A stretch of DNA of 64,000 nt from the NCBI GenBank assembly GCA_002633025.1, contig NMRB01000596.1:77779-141778 (forward strand). The letters are read 5' to 3'. The position numbers and the translations under genes are program-made. The stretch comes from Notospermus geniculatus. Its lineage: Eukaryota > Nemertea > Pilidiophora > Heteronemertea > Lineidae. The first letter of the stretch is position 1. Each line of letters begins with the position of its first letter. The notes beneath the pieces were generated by a model. The model was given only the letters and a program-made list of their open reading frames with translations, had not been told where the DNA came from and did not search any database. Shown piece by piece: positions 47,555-59,817 of the stretch.

Positions 47555-48887
47555 TAGAGCCTTTACGACGAGATTTTACGAGTCCGTTGGGTGCTAACGT
47601 GCCCGACCTGCACTGAAAAGACTAATCGTCTGAGACTAGGGATGCAAAGGTGCAGCATTCCTCCACAGATAAGTTAGAGATACATGTACTTATGGAAATT
47701 ACCATCTGGTGGTTGGTTAAAAGATAGCCCTGCTTATAAACGTATTACAGGGCGAGCAACTAGAAACCATGTGGAATTCAGGCGCTCAAAACAGGAATGT
47801 TACAAAGGGTTTCGTTGCAACCAATCCGAGTAAATTCGTTCTCCCTTTTCAATGACTCCTGCCTTGGTCAGGCGTTACGGCTCGGGTTATCAGCATGAAC
47901 CCCATCACTGCAAGAAGAAGTAGGCTATTGAGTGATTGGTAATTAAGACCGCCACCACCTCACAAGGTGGCGGTCTTCATTGGTTTCACTGGATTTCTCT
48001 CTCTCTCTCGATCTCTCCGTCCAATCTGTGGTTTCGGCAGGATAACTCAAAAAATACGCCACGTATCGCGACGAAACTTTCAGGAGTTGTGGATATGCAT
48101 GTTACACGGAAACCTATTGATTTTGGGGGTCATCCGCCAACAACGAACTGTTTAATTAGATGAAGTCTGTTGTCCTAACGCATTTTACCTTTGCCCATGA
48201 CGTCAACAACCCATGACGTCGGGCCTAAGAACGCAGCGTCACCACGACGTCGAGCATGACGCTGCAGCGTCACTCGCCGCAGCGGGGTTTTCGCTGACGT
48301 CATCTCATCTCGGATCAAACTGTGACGCCACGCGCACCACGTTTCAGGTCCTCTGGCCAATCAGAGATCGAAATGAATTTGGTCCGGTGCCATGATGTAG
48401 GCCTACCCGTATTTCGCGAAAAATGACACGCACNTGCATGATTGACCCGTGACAAGTCTTTGGCTAGCTTCGCTGTTGGCCGCTACGCGGCGCGTTGGGC
48501 CCTTGCGTCTAGAGCCTTTACGACGAGATTTTACGAGTCCGTTGGGTGCTAACGTGCCCGACCTGCACTGAAAAGACTAATCGTCTGAGACTAGGGATGC
48601 AAAGGTGCAGCATTCCTCCACAGAGAAGTTAGAGATACTTATGGAAATTACCATCTGGTGGTTGGTTAGAAGATAGCCCTGCTTATAAACGTACAGGGCG
48701 AGCAACTTGAAACCCTGTGGAATTCAGGCGCTCAAAACAGGAATGGTACAAAGGGTTTCGTTGCAACCAATCCGAACAAACGAGCAAACGTATGTTCTTT
48801 CTATCTATGACTCCTGCCTTGGGCAGGCGTTACGGCTCGGGTTACCAGCATGAACCATCACTGCAAGAAGTATCGAGTGATTGGTAA
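47555..48887. repeat. Direct repeats of about 380 bp separated by about 570 bp
   Basis: 47555-47942 and 48510-48887 share TAGAGCCTTTACGACGAG at the left and GAGTGATTGGTAA at the right, with scattered small indels (for example GTATTACAGG against GTACAGG). They could be long terminal repeats of a miniature retroelement or a plain duplication. The interior has no coding frame and carries an N at 48434. Confidence 0.75.
48198..48302. promoter_or_regulatory. Cluster of CRE/ATF-like sites
   Basis: Full TGACGTCA palindromes at 48198 and 48295, TGACGTCG at 48214, and CGACGTCG plus TGACGCTGCAGCGTCA between them. It lies between the two direct repeats. No adjacent gene is recognised. Confidence 0.45.
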
Positions 48888-50248
48888 AGAACCTAAAGGC
48901 TTTCCTTCTCCATCCTTATACAGTTGGAAACATTCTGAAAATGCATTCACGCTGGAAGAATGACGTTAATCGCCCTTTTGAACAAAAGAATGTTTCAAGC
49001 TGATTGCCGATCTTCTGGTTCGGCTGCCATGCATTCGGAGGCCTTGAAAAACTGGTCCTCTGCTTTGTCCTCTACCGTATGCGGAACGAAAAATGCTTTG
49101 TTATTTTCTCGCACTGCTGATTCCAATCAACACTGTTCTTTGTTTGCAAAGGGCTACGGGTCGGGCAAGGGGGTTTCAACCAGGTCAACACGGGGGCCAC
49201 TAGTCAGCTCTAACTGATGAGCCCACATCAAGTCCATTGTTTTCAGCACAAAACTACATTATAAGTCGTATCGTAAGAGTTTAGAATCCCCAGCCGAACT
49301 GTTGCTGTAATTGACTTGTTCTTCCACCCCTTCTGCGGTTAACCCGGCGTCTATCTTTCCGCTACAGCAATACCGAAGTGATTAAGGAGATGTTTATATG
49401 TCAGTGCTCCGGGCGAAAACAATAACGGATAATTTCTCAACGGAATAGAAACCCGGTTGGTTTACGACTGATGGGCTAGGAGGTCAGTCACACATTGGGC
49501 AAATTTACGACGTATGTCCGGAGCTACGTCCCTTGAGCTGACTGACGAAAGCAAGCGATCAATGGAAGGAGTCTTCTTCAATCATTATTTAAACGAAGAG
49601 TAAATACTACTATATCATCTTTCTGTAGCATTGTCTGCTATCAATGGGTTATGCTACATCGTCATTGAATTGTCAGTTTTACCATCTTTTACAAGGATGT
49701 TTTATCTTCTTAGTACATGTATTTTCCCTTAAGCAAAGATACGGAGGAGGAATGACTTTCGCTTGATAAACTAAATGACATTCCTTTGTATCTTCGTCTA
49801 GCTGCTGTAAAATCTGCCAGTGTTTCCGTCCTTTAGTGTTTCCCAACACTCTTTGGGAAAAACGCTAGCAGATACATTGACACCTTTCTTTGTGTGTCCC
49901 TATTGTCAAGACGCAGCTCATTCCGTCAGCCAATTAGTAGGGGAACACTCACAGATGGGAACATACAAAAACGTTACGCCGGCTTTTCCTGATATCACCA
50001 CATTCTTCCTTTTAGTATTCCCATCATCTATCATTGCTATCAGACACAGCCGTGTCATTCATTTCATTATTACCCATTTCGTAAAATCATTAAAGTCTTA
50101 AAAATCAACGCTAAAATAGCCTTATCACGAAATTAAGGTGGCTATTACTGAAAACGACTTCGAAGTTACAAATGCAATTAAGATTGTTTTTTAGCAATCA
50201 AGAAGACAGGTGTTGTGAATCCCTAATCAAGATGGATCTGTTGGTATA
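48888..50248. other. No gene; short dispersed repeat at 49815-49975
   Basis: The words GTGTCCCTATTGTCAAGACG, ATTCCGTCAG and GGGGAACACTCACAGATGGG recur, slightly changed, at 56238-56305, so both places hold the same repeat family. Confidence 0.5.
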
Positions 50249-51196
50249 CCCAGGGGGCAAAACCCCATTTTTGGCGAAAATGGGGGACCAGCTGCTGTAA
50301 AAAGCCACCCCCTGGTAATGTGTTCAGGGGACCCCCCTGAGTCACACTAGGGTGGGTGGCCTTTGAGATTTTTTGCAAGACGCCGAAAAATTGACTTTGA
50401 AGTTCAGGACACTGACTTTATCATTGAACCCAAGAACTGACACATGACTGAGCGTTGTACAGGAAAATGGGACACGATGTACAGCTAACTTTTGAACGGT
50501 TGGATTTACACCCCATAAATGTATTACCAATAGATAGAAACATGGTGCCTCCGAAGCAGACAAGCATGTTCTTAACTATTTTTGAGTAGTTATGTAATAA
50601 GAAATGAATTTTTTATGCTAATTAACGCAAAAATGGGTCAAAATACATAAAAACGCGGTTTCCAATTACATAACTAGTTAGAAACTACAAAGAACATGCT
50701 TATTCGATTGCAAGCCACCATGTTTCTATCGGTTGATAATACATTTATGGGGTGTAAATCCAACCGTTCAAAAGTTAGCTGTACATCGCGTCCCATTCTC
50801 CTGTACAACGCTCAGTCATGTGTCAGTTCTTGGGTAACATAAAAACGCGGTTTCCAATTACATAACTAGTTAGAAACTACAAAGAACATGCTTATTCGAT
50901 TGCAAGCCACCATGTTTCTATCTGTTGATAATACATTTATGGGGTGTAAATCCAACCGTTCAAAAGTTAGCTGTACATCGCGTCCCATTCTCCTGTACAA
51001 CGCTCAGTCATGTGTCAGTTCTTGGGTCCAATGATAAAGTCAGTGTCCTGAACTTCAAAGTCAATTTTTCGGCGTCTTGCAAAAAATCTCAAAGGCCACC
51101 CACCCTAGCGTGACTCAGAGGGGTCCCCTGAACACATTACCAGGGGATGACATTTAAAAGCAGCTGGTCCCCCATTTTTGCCCTTTGCCCCCTGGG
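50249..51196. mobile_element. 948-bp foldback element with internal tandem duplication
   Basis: Bounded by CCCAGGGGGC and GCCCCCTGGG, with TA on each side (50247-50248, 51197-51198). The left arm, 50249 to about 50560, is mirrored by about 50885-51196 (GGTGGCCTTTGAGATTTTTTG, TGTACAACGCTCAG). One arm segment of about 190 bases, starting AAAAACGCGGTTTCC, is repeated in tandem at about 50648 and 50840. No transposase frame. Confidence 0.85.
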
Positions 51197-52031
51197 TAGT
51201 ATTGACAACTGATAACTGTCTGCTTCTCTGTTTCCTTCAATCACGTTGGGAATGTGGCCGAGTTGTCAATGCATTCGGCTCACACACATTGTGGAAACCA
51301 AAAGGAGCTGTGAGTCAGATGACCAATAGGAGTCACTACGGTCCGATTGAGCACTACAGTCAAGGAAATTTTCTTTTGTACGGCCCGCTAGAACACTGCT
51401 GCCACCGTGTGGCAATAAGCGCGGCTGAATGCTCCTTTTCAAGCCCGTGCAAAACTTGAGATTGGCTCCATGCCAGTAGTGTGGCTGGTGCTCTAGTTCA
51501 CAAACTCGAGCTCTGATTGGTTCTCAGTGACCCGCACTCCTGGATTGGTTCCTTCACAATAACAAGACCTGCGATTGGTTGGTTACGGTAGACTCGACAA
51601 TGGCGAATATCAATGGATAATCGGCGATTATCCATTAATAGACCATGCTTTGGGTTGAGAGTGAGAGACTTCAATAACGACGTGGACCGTGCAAGCTGGC
51701 ATGTTGTTTCTGGTGAACTGGGTTCTGGTGATAACAGTGTCACCCATTACCCTAAGGAAATGACTGAATCAAAACGGCCCGTTGATGTTTTCATGAACAA
51801 CAGAGATTTTTCACCAATTTCTGACAGCGGCTGGCGATCTGTGGGGTATGCGATGTCCGGTTTATGAACATTAATCCGAAGATGCACCTCAAGCCTCCTG
51901 AGGAAGCCAACGACTTCCTGCATCTTTTCTTGGATGAAGGGACATGAGTGCTCAATCGACCAATGGAGAATTTAGGACATGCTTGTTGATCACCATGCCA
52001 TATCCCCCTGCACACTTGTCATTGTCAATTT
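51197..52031. other. No gene seen
   Basis: Short frames only. Confidence 0.4.
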
Positions 52032-52197
52032 ACATTGGTAAAAGTTCCAGTGGATAAGCCTATTGTCTCAACTCTAAAAACGTTTGTACATTGGTAAAAG
52101 TTCCAATGGATAAGCCTATTGTCTCAACTCTAAAAACGTTTGTACATTGGTAAAAGTTCCAATGGATAATCCTATTGTCTCAACTCTAAAACGTTTG
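52032..52197. repeat. 56-bp tandem repeat, 3 units
   Basis: ACATTGGTAAAAGTTCCANT starts at 52032, 52088 and 52144, each unit including CCTATTGTCTCAACTC. Confidence 0.95.
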
Positions 52198-53150
52198 AAC
52201 AATCGATCAGGTCTGACCATTGCAGTCGCTGGACTGACTGCTGGACTGACTGTGGAGATGTTAAACTGCTGTTATCGGCAATTTTCCTCGTCGGTTGCGT
52301 GTAAATCAGTCATCTTTCTCCAACTATTATGACAACTGGTTATTATTACCGGTCGAGATCTAAATGTCAACGGCGCCCACAAGCGTTGCTTCCTTACGGA
52401 AGGTGCACACATTGCGTCGAGTGTGGAAAGTAAGTCGGATTCTTTATCATCCCAGCGGATTCGTCAAATGTCATTTCTATCAAGTCTATGTAATATAAGA
52501 AGAAAGAGACACCCCTATTTATACCAATCATTGCTTTTGCGGGCGTTTACCAAAGTTTGGGATATTTACGGGGTGTAAACGTTGTCTATTGATGTCTAAG
52601 TGCATCCAATCTTGGGTCTAGAATGCCTGTTTCCTTTGTTATCTGAACTGAACGGCTGCCGATGTTTACTGCAGGCCTGAGGCCTTTGTCTCTTGAGATA
52701 CGCGGCGTGAGGGAATCATAATCAACGGTATCGTAGCAAAATGTCAAACGATTATTTACCTGGGACGACAAAACCATTATATTACCGTTGCTCATCTTTT
52801 CCATATATGTACTATATCAGTTCTAAGTACAGCTAAACGGGGGATTATCGAGAAATTCCATATAATCTCTGCTTACCAAAAGGATAAGCCTTTTCTAAAA
52901 GGAATGTCATGCGAGCAAAGGATTATGTCATTAATCGCTACATGATGTGAACATCAGAAGACAGGGAATTAGAAAACAAAGGAGGCAGGACCGTGTCCTT
53001 TTTCCTTTTAGCTGATGCAGTTTGATGATAATTACGTAATGCAACCGTGAAGCCTACCGCCGCACAAGAGGACACATCCTGCGAGCTGTTCTCAGAACAT
53101 CCTGAGAACAACGAGGGGAGCGAGCGCTAAGAACCCCTGATGTTCTCAGG
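52198..53150. other. No gene supported
   Basis: On the minus strand, ATGGAAAAGATGAGC (52804) leads after 15 codons to a consensus donor CAG|GTAAAT. No downstream exon is visible. Confidence 0.3.
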
Positions 53151-53158
53151 ACTATGAG

Positions 53159-53520
53159 TAAAACTCCCTACGCAGTTGTGTACCGCTCTCCACAACTGCT
53201 TAACTTCGTAAAATTCGCCGCCTTTGGTCAACAGATGGCGCTGAGAGAGTCGACCAATGAAAGCACCGAGCAACCGGTAACCACAAGCTGGCCTGAGACA
53301 CTTTTTCATTGGCCGAGCGGTTCGTAGCCTGGTAGCACAAGAACATCCGTTGCCAACGGGCCAAAGAGTTCTGTAAGCAGCGTGCTGATAGGCTGTAAAA
53401 CTCGCGCCAGGCCCTGACGCCATCTGCTGACCAAACGCGGCGACTTCCACGAAGTAAAGCAGTTGTGGAGAGCGGGTAAACCGAAGGGGGCGCGACTCAC
53501 AATCTGCGTAGGGAGTTTAG
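53159..53520. mobile_element. hAT-like non-autonomous element, 8-bp target duplication
   Basis: 362 bp with ends TAAAACTCCCTACGCAG and complement of CTAAACTCCCTACGCAG. The inner arms pair over roughly 80 bases (CCGCTCTCCACAACTGCTT, TTTGGTCAACAGATGGCG). Both sides carry ACTATGAG (53151-53158 and 53521-53528), an exact 8-base target duplication as hAT transposases make. Confidence 0.88.
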
Positions 53521-53528
53521 ACTATGAG

Positions 53529-55464
53529 AGGAAACAACGGGTGATTTTTATTACCTGGCCACGGTAATCGTCAATGCCACTTTGTCTGCTAGGGGTCGGC
53601 AACAATTGAAAAGTGTTGCCTACAACAGTTTCTGATCGACATGCTTTGGTTCCAGTAGTTGCCGGTCACCGCCTCGTATGCGGGATCTGCCGACCGGAGC
53701 ATGCAGCAAGTTTTCGTCATTCATCGTGCAATCAGCACAGGCTCTCAAAGCACATGGCAATCATTGGCGTTAGTAATCGCACGTTTTTCCCTCGTGGGGA
53801 CAGGAAATCTGTTGCCACTCGTCGCCAGGAGAAGACAGGTATCCAGGCGATCAGTTTTATCTTCTCACCATGTCATTCTTCTTATGGAGCTATTGTCTGT
53901 TACCTGACGGAGGTGAGATAAGGGCAGAAAATATTAACCCTATTGAATATCAGAAGACATAACCCGGGGAGGTTTCTGGCTGTTGCTTTCAGTTACAGCG
54001 AGTTCATCAAATAGTCTGCTTTGTCAGTTTGGAACCAATATGGTGTTCAACTTTAAGACGACGACGACGACACCCGAAGCGAAACTGACAGTTAAAATCA
54101 ACTTAAATTATTTTAAAAATATCATAATGTAGCTCGCTTATACAGATTTGTCAATAGTGTTAGTTCGCATACGACTGAAATTGTCCTCGAGCTTTCGGCA
54201 TGATTTATCACCAACCTCGAAAACCCGATTTAAACCCATTTCCAGACTCATGTATCAGACAGGTGACATTTCAACCACTTTCGAATACAATTATTGATGA
54301 TAACAGCTGTCCATAATCCGTGTGTTTGCTTCTGAGATAATGGAAAGCAGAGAAAATGTTCGACCTTTGGTAATGTTGATACTGCGCGTTTCCAGTTAAC
54401 AGATAATCGTATACAAAAGGTGGATATGTGATTAGGTAGTCCCACAAATGCTGTCATGTCGAAGGAAACGAACTGTAAGGAAGAGACAGTTTTTTGAAGC
54501 GGCTTTTGTCAGAACTGAAGGACGATCAATTTCAGCATCCGTGAGATGTCGAGGTTTTCCGGACTCCGAAGTTAGTCGGATGAAAGTGATGCCAATTGCA
54601 GACCTTCGTATTTTACAGAAGAGTTTAGGGGAGACACTTGTTGGTCTGTGAATGACACCCTGTCGGCCCAGATGACACCAAAGGAATAAGGAGACAGACC
54701 GTCTTATAATCGCTTATATGGCAATGATGAGTATAAGAGAGTTAAGCTATACAATGTATTTCGAAAACTGTTTTGTTTTACATATCAACGACGGATCACT
54801 ATTCTGAAGGGAATCAAGAGTACTTATCAGACTGAATAAATATGTATGAACAGTTACATATTCTGAATGTATGAATAATTCTTAGAAAATGAGCGAGTTG
54901 AGGCGGGTCGGCATAACTTCATTACCGAATTGGAAATGTCATGTACCGGTAAAGTTGTTGAGAACGACGAAAAATATTGCCATGATTGGTACATCTAAAG
55001 CTAGGTATCCACTGCTGATTTTCTGCGTTGCGACTTGCTTTGCAACCTGCTACCTGCGATTGAATACGATCGCAAGAAACCGATACCGGTCGCCGCCCGA
55101 TTGCCGACTGAAATTGACCACATCTTCGCCATTGGTGGAAATCACGTCTAGCGAGTCAACTACGGCGATTGAGTGCCCAGTTGCAACGCAACCCAGTTGC
55201 AAAGCAAGTCGCAACGCAATATCAGCTTGAAAATCAATGGTGGATTCCTAGCTTTAAGTATAGAAGGCAAGAAAATTTCTAACATCCGAGGCTTAGAAGT
55301 TGGCTTTGATCACTATTGGCAAAGATCATATCGCTTCATGCTCGAAGTAGCCGTGCGGCTGACATGGCTGAAGTCTTTCCGGAGACGCTTCCTCCACAAA
55401 TCAGGATGATTTCCTTCTGAGCCAAGTGCTGTCCTCGTGTGCTGGCGTAATTCCAGAGCAAATA
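53529..55464. other. No gene; keto-rich relic near 55010-55230
   Basis: 55010-55230 has GTTGCGACTTGCTTTGCAAC and later GTTGCAACGCAACCCAGTTGCAA in loosely inverted order, like a decayed palindromic element. Elsewhere only short frames. Confidence 0.4.
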
Positions 55465-55613
55465 GAGAGGTTTAGAAATCAAACGATAAACGTAAACTTT
55501 ACGACAAAGCTATTTTTCATACTACACATTAACCAAATTTTAGATTGCATTTTCGGTACAAAAATAACGTTGTCGTTAACGTTTGCGTTTATCGTTTGAT
55601 TTCTAAACCTCCC
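55465..55613. mobile_element. Palindromic MITE, GAGGTTT family, 149 bp
   Basis: TA on both sides. GAGAGGTTTAGAAATCAAAC and complement. The interior matches the element at 5715-5866 (GATAAACNTAAAC, ACAACGTTATTTT), so these two are close relatives. Confidence 0.88.
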
Positions 55614-56979
55614 TAATGTTTTAGTCACGACCATGTTCGGCAGGGATGCAAGACTTGCATACTCGGGGAGCTTGACTTTGCTTTGTCAGCAACAGAGACG
55701 AAAACAAATCAATGAAATACAGCTATCTCTCAAAATGGGGACAATACCCGGCGCCACAATTGCAATACATATCGATATTCCAAGGAGAGCAGGCGTCACC
55801 AATGCCATAATAAATAGATCTGCGCTATATCCGCATCAGTCAAATCCTCGCGCCATCTCAGTATTGACTCAACCTGATTGAGTTGGGTCATCACAGAAAA
55901 AATTGTAGCGAGCAGACGACATCGTTGGAATAAACAAGAAGGAACATTCTTGATGAATAACGAAAGACCTCCATGGCGACCACTGATTCAGTAAACAAGA
56001 TATCTCGGGACATTTCTACATCAGAAGGACATTGTAATCGACTCAATCAGTTCCAGCGGCCGAAGATGAAGTCACTGAGCCGAAAGAGCCTTGATATCAT
56101 TGATGCCATCGGGAGTTTTTTCCGAGAAACGTGTTCGTCAACAAGAAAGTCAAACAACATTTCCAGGTGTAACATCCGCCCGTGTTTCCCATTGTCAGTG
56201 TTTCTTCTTTGTTTGCGGGAAACCTGGGAGGTAGATCTGTGTCCCCATTGTCAAGTCGCTGTTTATTCCGTCAGATAATTGTTGGGGAACACTTACAGAT
56301 GGGGAACATTCAAAAATGTTACATTGATATAAGGGGACACCCAAATCTCTGTTAGTATCCTTTACAAGCAGTCTAATGTGAGTGCCGATTTTAGTCACCC
56401 ACTGTTGAAGGATGGCCACTAACTAAACTGACATAACCGCCGAAAAAGAGGTCAGAACCATGGCATTTCTTTATGGAGAATTACGTAGAAGCTTACTCGA
56501 CACAAATGTAGAATAAGTTGAAAACAGCCTTCATTAATTGCTCTGTTAATGGAAATTTCATGGAATTAGCTCATAATTGAAAGTCACGATGTCGTTTGCA
56601 GATCATTTCTGTAATGATGTAATTTAAGATGGTTTTATCATATACATGCACATCCCCTTATTTTCTTAACATGTTATGATCCATATCAAGGAGAAAGATC
56701 TTAATTGAGCACTTAATTGGCTTTTCGATTGTCAGTGACTGTAAACAAGTTTAACGAGCCCCGAGAGAGCAGGTCGAAATGTCTGACTTGATTCAAATAT
56801 ACTTATGGAAGTAAATGTCTGTTGTAAAGCCAGCAGCACACCAGGCGATCCGATGGTCTGATCGCCATCGAGCAAAATCGGCTCGACGCCAAGTGTGCGC
56901 TCTGGAAAAGCCGTTATCGCCTTGTCTATATCCTTGTTGTCTGCCGTGGCTGGCGAAGATCGGTGGCGATTAGACCGCA
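55614..56979. other. No gene supported
   Basis: 56160-56310 shares a dispersed repeat with 49815-49975. A minus-strand stretch near 55790-55700 reads ADLFIMALVTPALLG, like a GPCR TM2, but stops surround it. Confidence 0.35.
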
Positions 56980-57472
56980 TAAGGGCACCGCAGACTGGCG
57001 ATTTTTCGAGCGAATTTCTAGGCGACCACCCTTGCGACCACAGAGGCAACTGAACATATTTTTAGTTTTTTTAGATTTGTTGACTCGTTTGCGACAAATG
57101 CTTCTTTGGAAGATCAGTGATGTCGTGGATAACATCACTGATTGACCTCAAAGGTAATTATTGCAGGCGACGTAGTAGTCGCATCGGTATAGTCGCCCCT
57201 ATTTTAGTCGCCAGTGTGCGGAGCCCTTTAAGCATGGCGCACACGAGCGATTTTTTGAGCGATTTTCTAGTCGACTAGCCTTGCGACTACAGGAGCGACT
57301 GAACATATTTTTGGTTTTTTTAGTTTTTTGGACTCGTTTGCGACAAATGCTTCACTGGGAGATCAGTGATGTCGCGGATGACATAACTGATCGACCTCAA
57401 AGGTAATTATCGCATGCGACCTAGTAGTCGCATCGGTAGTCGCCCCCATTTTAGTCGCTTGTGTGCGCCATG
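56980..57472. mobile_element. Two tandem GGCGCACAC-type elements
   Basis: 56980-57230 (AAGGGCACCGCAGACTGGCGA to GTCGCCAGTGTGCGGAGCCC) and 57233-57472 (CATGGCGCACACGAGCGA to TCGCTTGTGTGCGCCATG) are two copies of the same unit of about 240 bp, placed two bases apart. Shared interior words: GACTGAACATATTTTT, GACTCGTTTGCGACAAATGC, GAGATCAGTGATGTCG, and paired TTTAGTCGC. A rearranged third copy is at 10188. Confidence 0.8.
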
Positions 57473-57525
57473 TTTTACCTTATCGTCTGATGTCCTGCTC
57501 AGATTTGGTAGGCCTGCCTTTGTAC

Positions 57526-59284
57526 GACCAGTCAAATGGAGAACGAACAGTGGTTTTGCCGAAGATTGGCATCTCAAGGAAACCCCGAATCGCTGCCATC
57601 GAGAAATTCATGGTTGATAATCGCTTTAACTTCCCCCAAGGCCGTCGTCAAACATTTTGGAAGGCTCTCCAGAAGGAAACGCGTCAAGAGTGACAAGGCA
57701 AGCAGACAGCTTAGCTGATGTCTGATAAAATATTTATTATTGGTTTAAGTTGGGTTGTGGAACTCCGCTTGGCGATTGGAAAGGTTGACGCACACCGGTC
57801 CGCCACTTGAAATGTCAGCGGTTCAACGGTCTTCTTAAAGGACGTTTGAAGAAAAGTACACTGCGCACAGTACTTTTCGGGATAAGCTCCTCCTGACAAT
57901 CGTCGTGATAAACGCGTCTTTACTGTCTGGGATTTGACAACATCGTATTATCAGGGCTTAACATCTTTTGTGATGCAACTTTCTTTGTTGTGCATAACCT
58001 TTCAATGTCCATCTATGACATTTTCTAGGTAGAAGCATTGGTCGGCAGTTGGTCCAACTGTTCTGTCAGCATTTAGGCTTAGGAATCCTTTTTACCTTAC
58101 CAGTTTACATGAAAAATGTCTCCATGTTGGTTTTTCCCAGAAAATATCGTTCATTAACGTGGAATGGATGCGATATTATGCGTAGACTGGTTCTCATCTT
58201 TGCCGCTACACTCTCGGGAACACCTGTCTATGTCTAAGACGGGAACACCTGTCTGTGCGTCCCTCTCAACGCCAGTCTCATTGTCGGGCACTGACCTTGA
58301 ATCAAAATGAAATCGCGGAGTAAATTCAGTCCTCGATCTTCGAAGTATCAGCTGCGGAGCTTCTTCTTAAACATAAAAAGTAGATGAACGACCAGTCAAA
58401 TGGAGAACGAACAGTGGTTTTGCCGAAGATTGGCATCTCAAGGAAACCCCGAATCGCTGCCATCGAGAAATTCATGGTTCAGATAATCGCTTTAACTTCC
58501 CCCAAGGCCGTCGTCAAACATTTTGGAAGGCTCTCCAGAAGGAAACGCGTCAAGACTGACAAGGCAAGCAGACAGCTTAGCTGATGTCTGATAAAATATT
58601 TATTATTGGTTTAAGTTGGGTTGTGAAACTCCGCTTGGAGATTGGAAAGGTTGACGCACACCGGTCCGCCACTTGAAATGTCAGCGGTTCAACGGTCTTC
58701 TTAAAGGACGTTTGAAGAAAAGTACACTGCGCACAGTACTTTTCGGGATAAGCTCCTCCGACAATCGTCGTGATAAACGCGTCTTTACTGTCTGGGATTT
58801 GACAACATCGTATTATCAGGGCTTAACATCTTTTGTGATGCAACTTTCTTTGTTGTGCATAACCTTTCAATGTCCATCTATGACATTTTCTAGGTAGAAG
58901 CATTGGTCGGCAGTTGGTCCAACTGTTTTGTCAGCATTTAGGCTTAGGAATTCTTTTTTTATCTTACCAGTTTACATGAAAAATGTCTGCATCATGTTGG
59001 TTTTTCCCAGAAAATATCGTTCATTAACGTGGAATGGATGCGATATTATGCGTAGACTGGTTCTCATCTTTGCCGCTACACTCTCGCGGCGCTCATTCCA
59101 CGACAAATGTCAGCGCCGCGGAGTGCAGCGGCAAGACGGGAACACCATGTCTATGCGTCCCTCTCAACGCCAGTCTCATTGTCGGGCACTGTCCTTGAAT
59201 CAAAATGAAATCGCGGAGTAAATTCAGTCCTCGATCTTCGAAGTATCAGCTGCGGAGCTTCTTCTTAAACATAAAAAGTAGATG
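57526..59284. repeat. Tandem duplication of an approximately 0.87-kb unit
   Basis: Unit 1 (57526-58388) and unit 2 (58389-59284) both start CGACCAGTCAAATGGAGAAC and end CATAAAAAGTAGATGAA. They differ at a GC-rich hairpin: unit 2 has CGCGGCGCTC...GAGCGCCGCGG-like arms near 59088-59120, while unit 1 carries a short replacement with CTGTCTATG repeated. The first 150 bases are open in two frames (for example GISRKPRIAAIEKFMV), but stops and frame differ between units, so I call no gene. Confidence 0.85.
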
Positions 59285-59687
59285 AAAATACGACAAATTC
59301 GCGGTGGCTTAATCTATCGTTCATCAATTATTCATGCATTGTCCATCACTCCGTGAGAAAACACCTCCACAGTATCTCGAATTCTGATGGAAATAGGTCG
59401 GAACAACCAGCAGAGAAAATACCCACCGCAGGAGATTGGCTATTTCCTCGTCCGGCGAGCAGCTGTCCGCGCAGTTATACCCGGATAAGAGTTATTTTTA
59501 CGAGAACGAAACCGAGCCGCTCCGCTTCTTTTCGGAAGGAAATACATGTAGCCTATAGACATCGGATAGACGACTTACCGCAACCCGTCGATCAATAAGA
59601 CACGCAAAACAGAAGCAGTACCGACCTTTTGCTATCTTCCATCTGAAAAAGAATCGGATATCTCATGACCCGCAAATCTTATTATTA
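59285..59687. other. No gene seen
   Basis: An 81-codon frame without motifs. Confidence 0.4.
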
Positions 59688-59817
59688 CGGAGTTTTCGCA
59701 AAGTCCCCGAAACGCCAACGCTAACGCCAATCCTATTGTTCAATGACATGAAGAGAGCATGGAACAAAAGGATAGACGTTCGCGTTGGCGTTTCGGGGCC
59801 TTGGCGAAAACTCTCTG
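59688..59817. mobile_element. Palindromic MITE, GAG(G)TTT family
   Basis: CGGAGTTTTCGCAAAGTCCCC on the left, complement (GGCGAAAACTCTC) on the right. Inner GAAACGCCAACGC mirrors GCGTTGGCGTTTC. TA on the left only. Confidence 0.7.

Noticed and set aside
55640-55890. Minus-strand GPCR-like TM2 segment (ADLFIMALVTPALLG)
   Set aside because: Only one hydrophobic stretch, with stops on both sides and no other receptor motif; could be chance.
57414-57718. Short frames at the start of the 0.87-kb tandem unit
   Set aside because: The reading frame changes between the two units, and the left part comes from a transposon.
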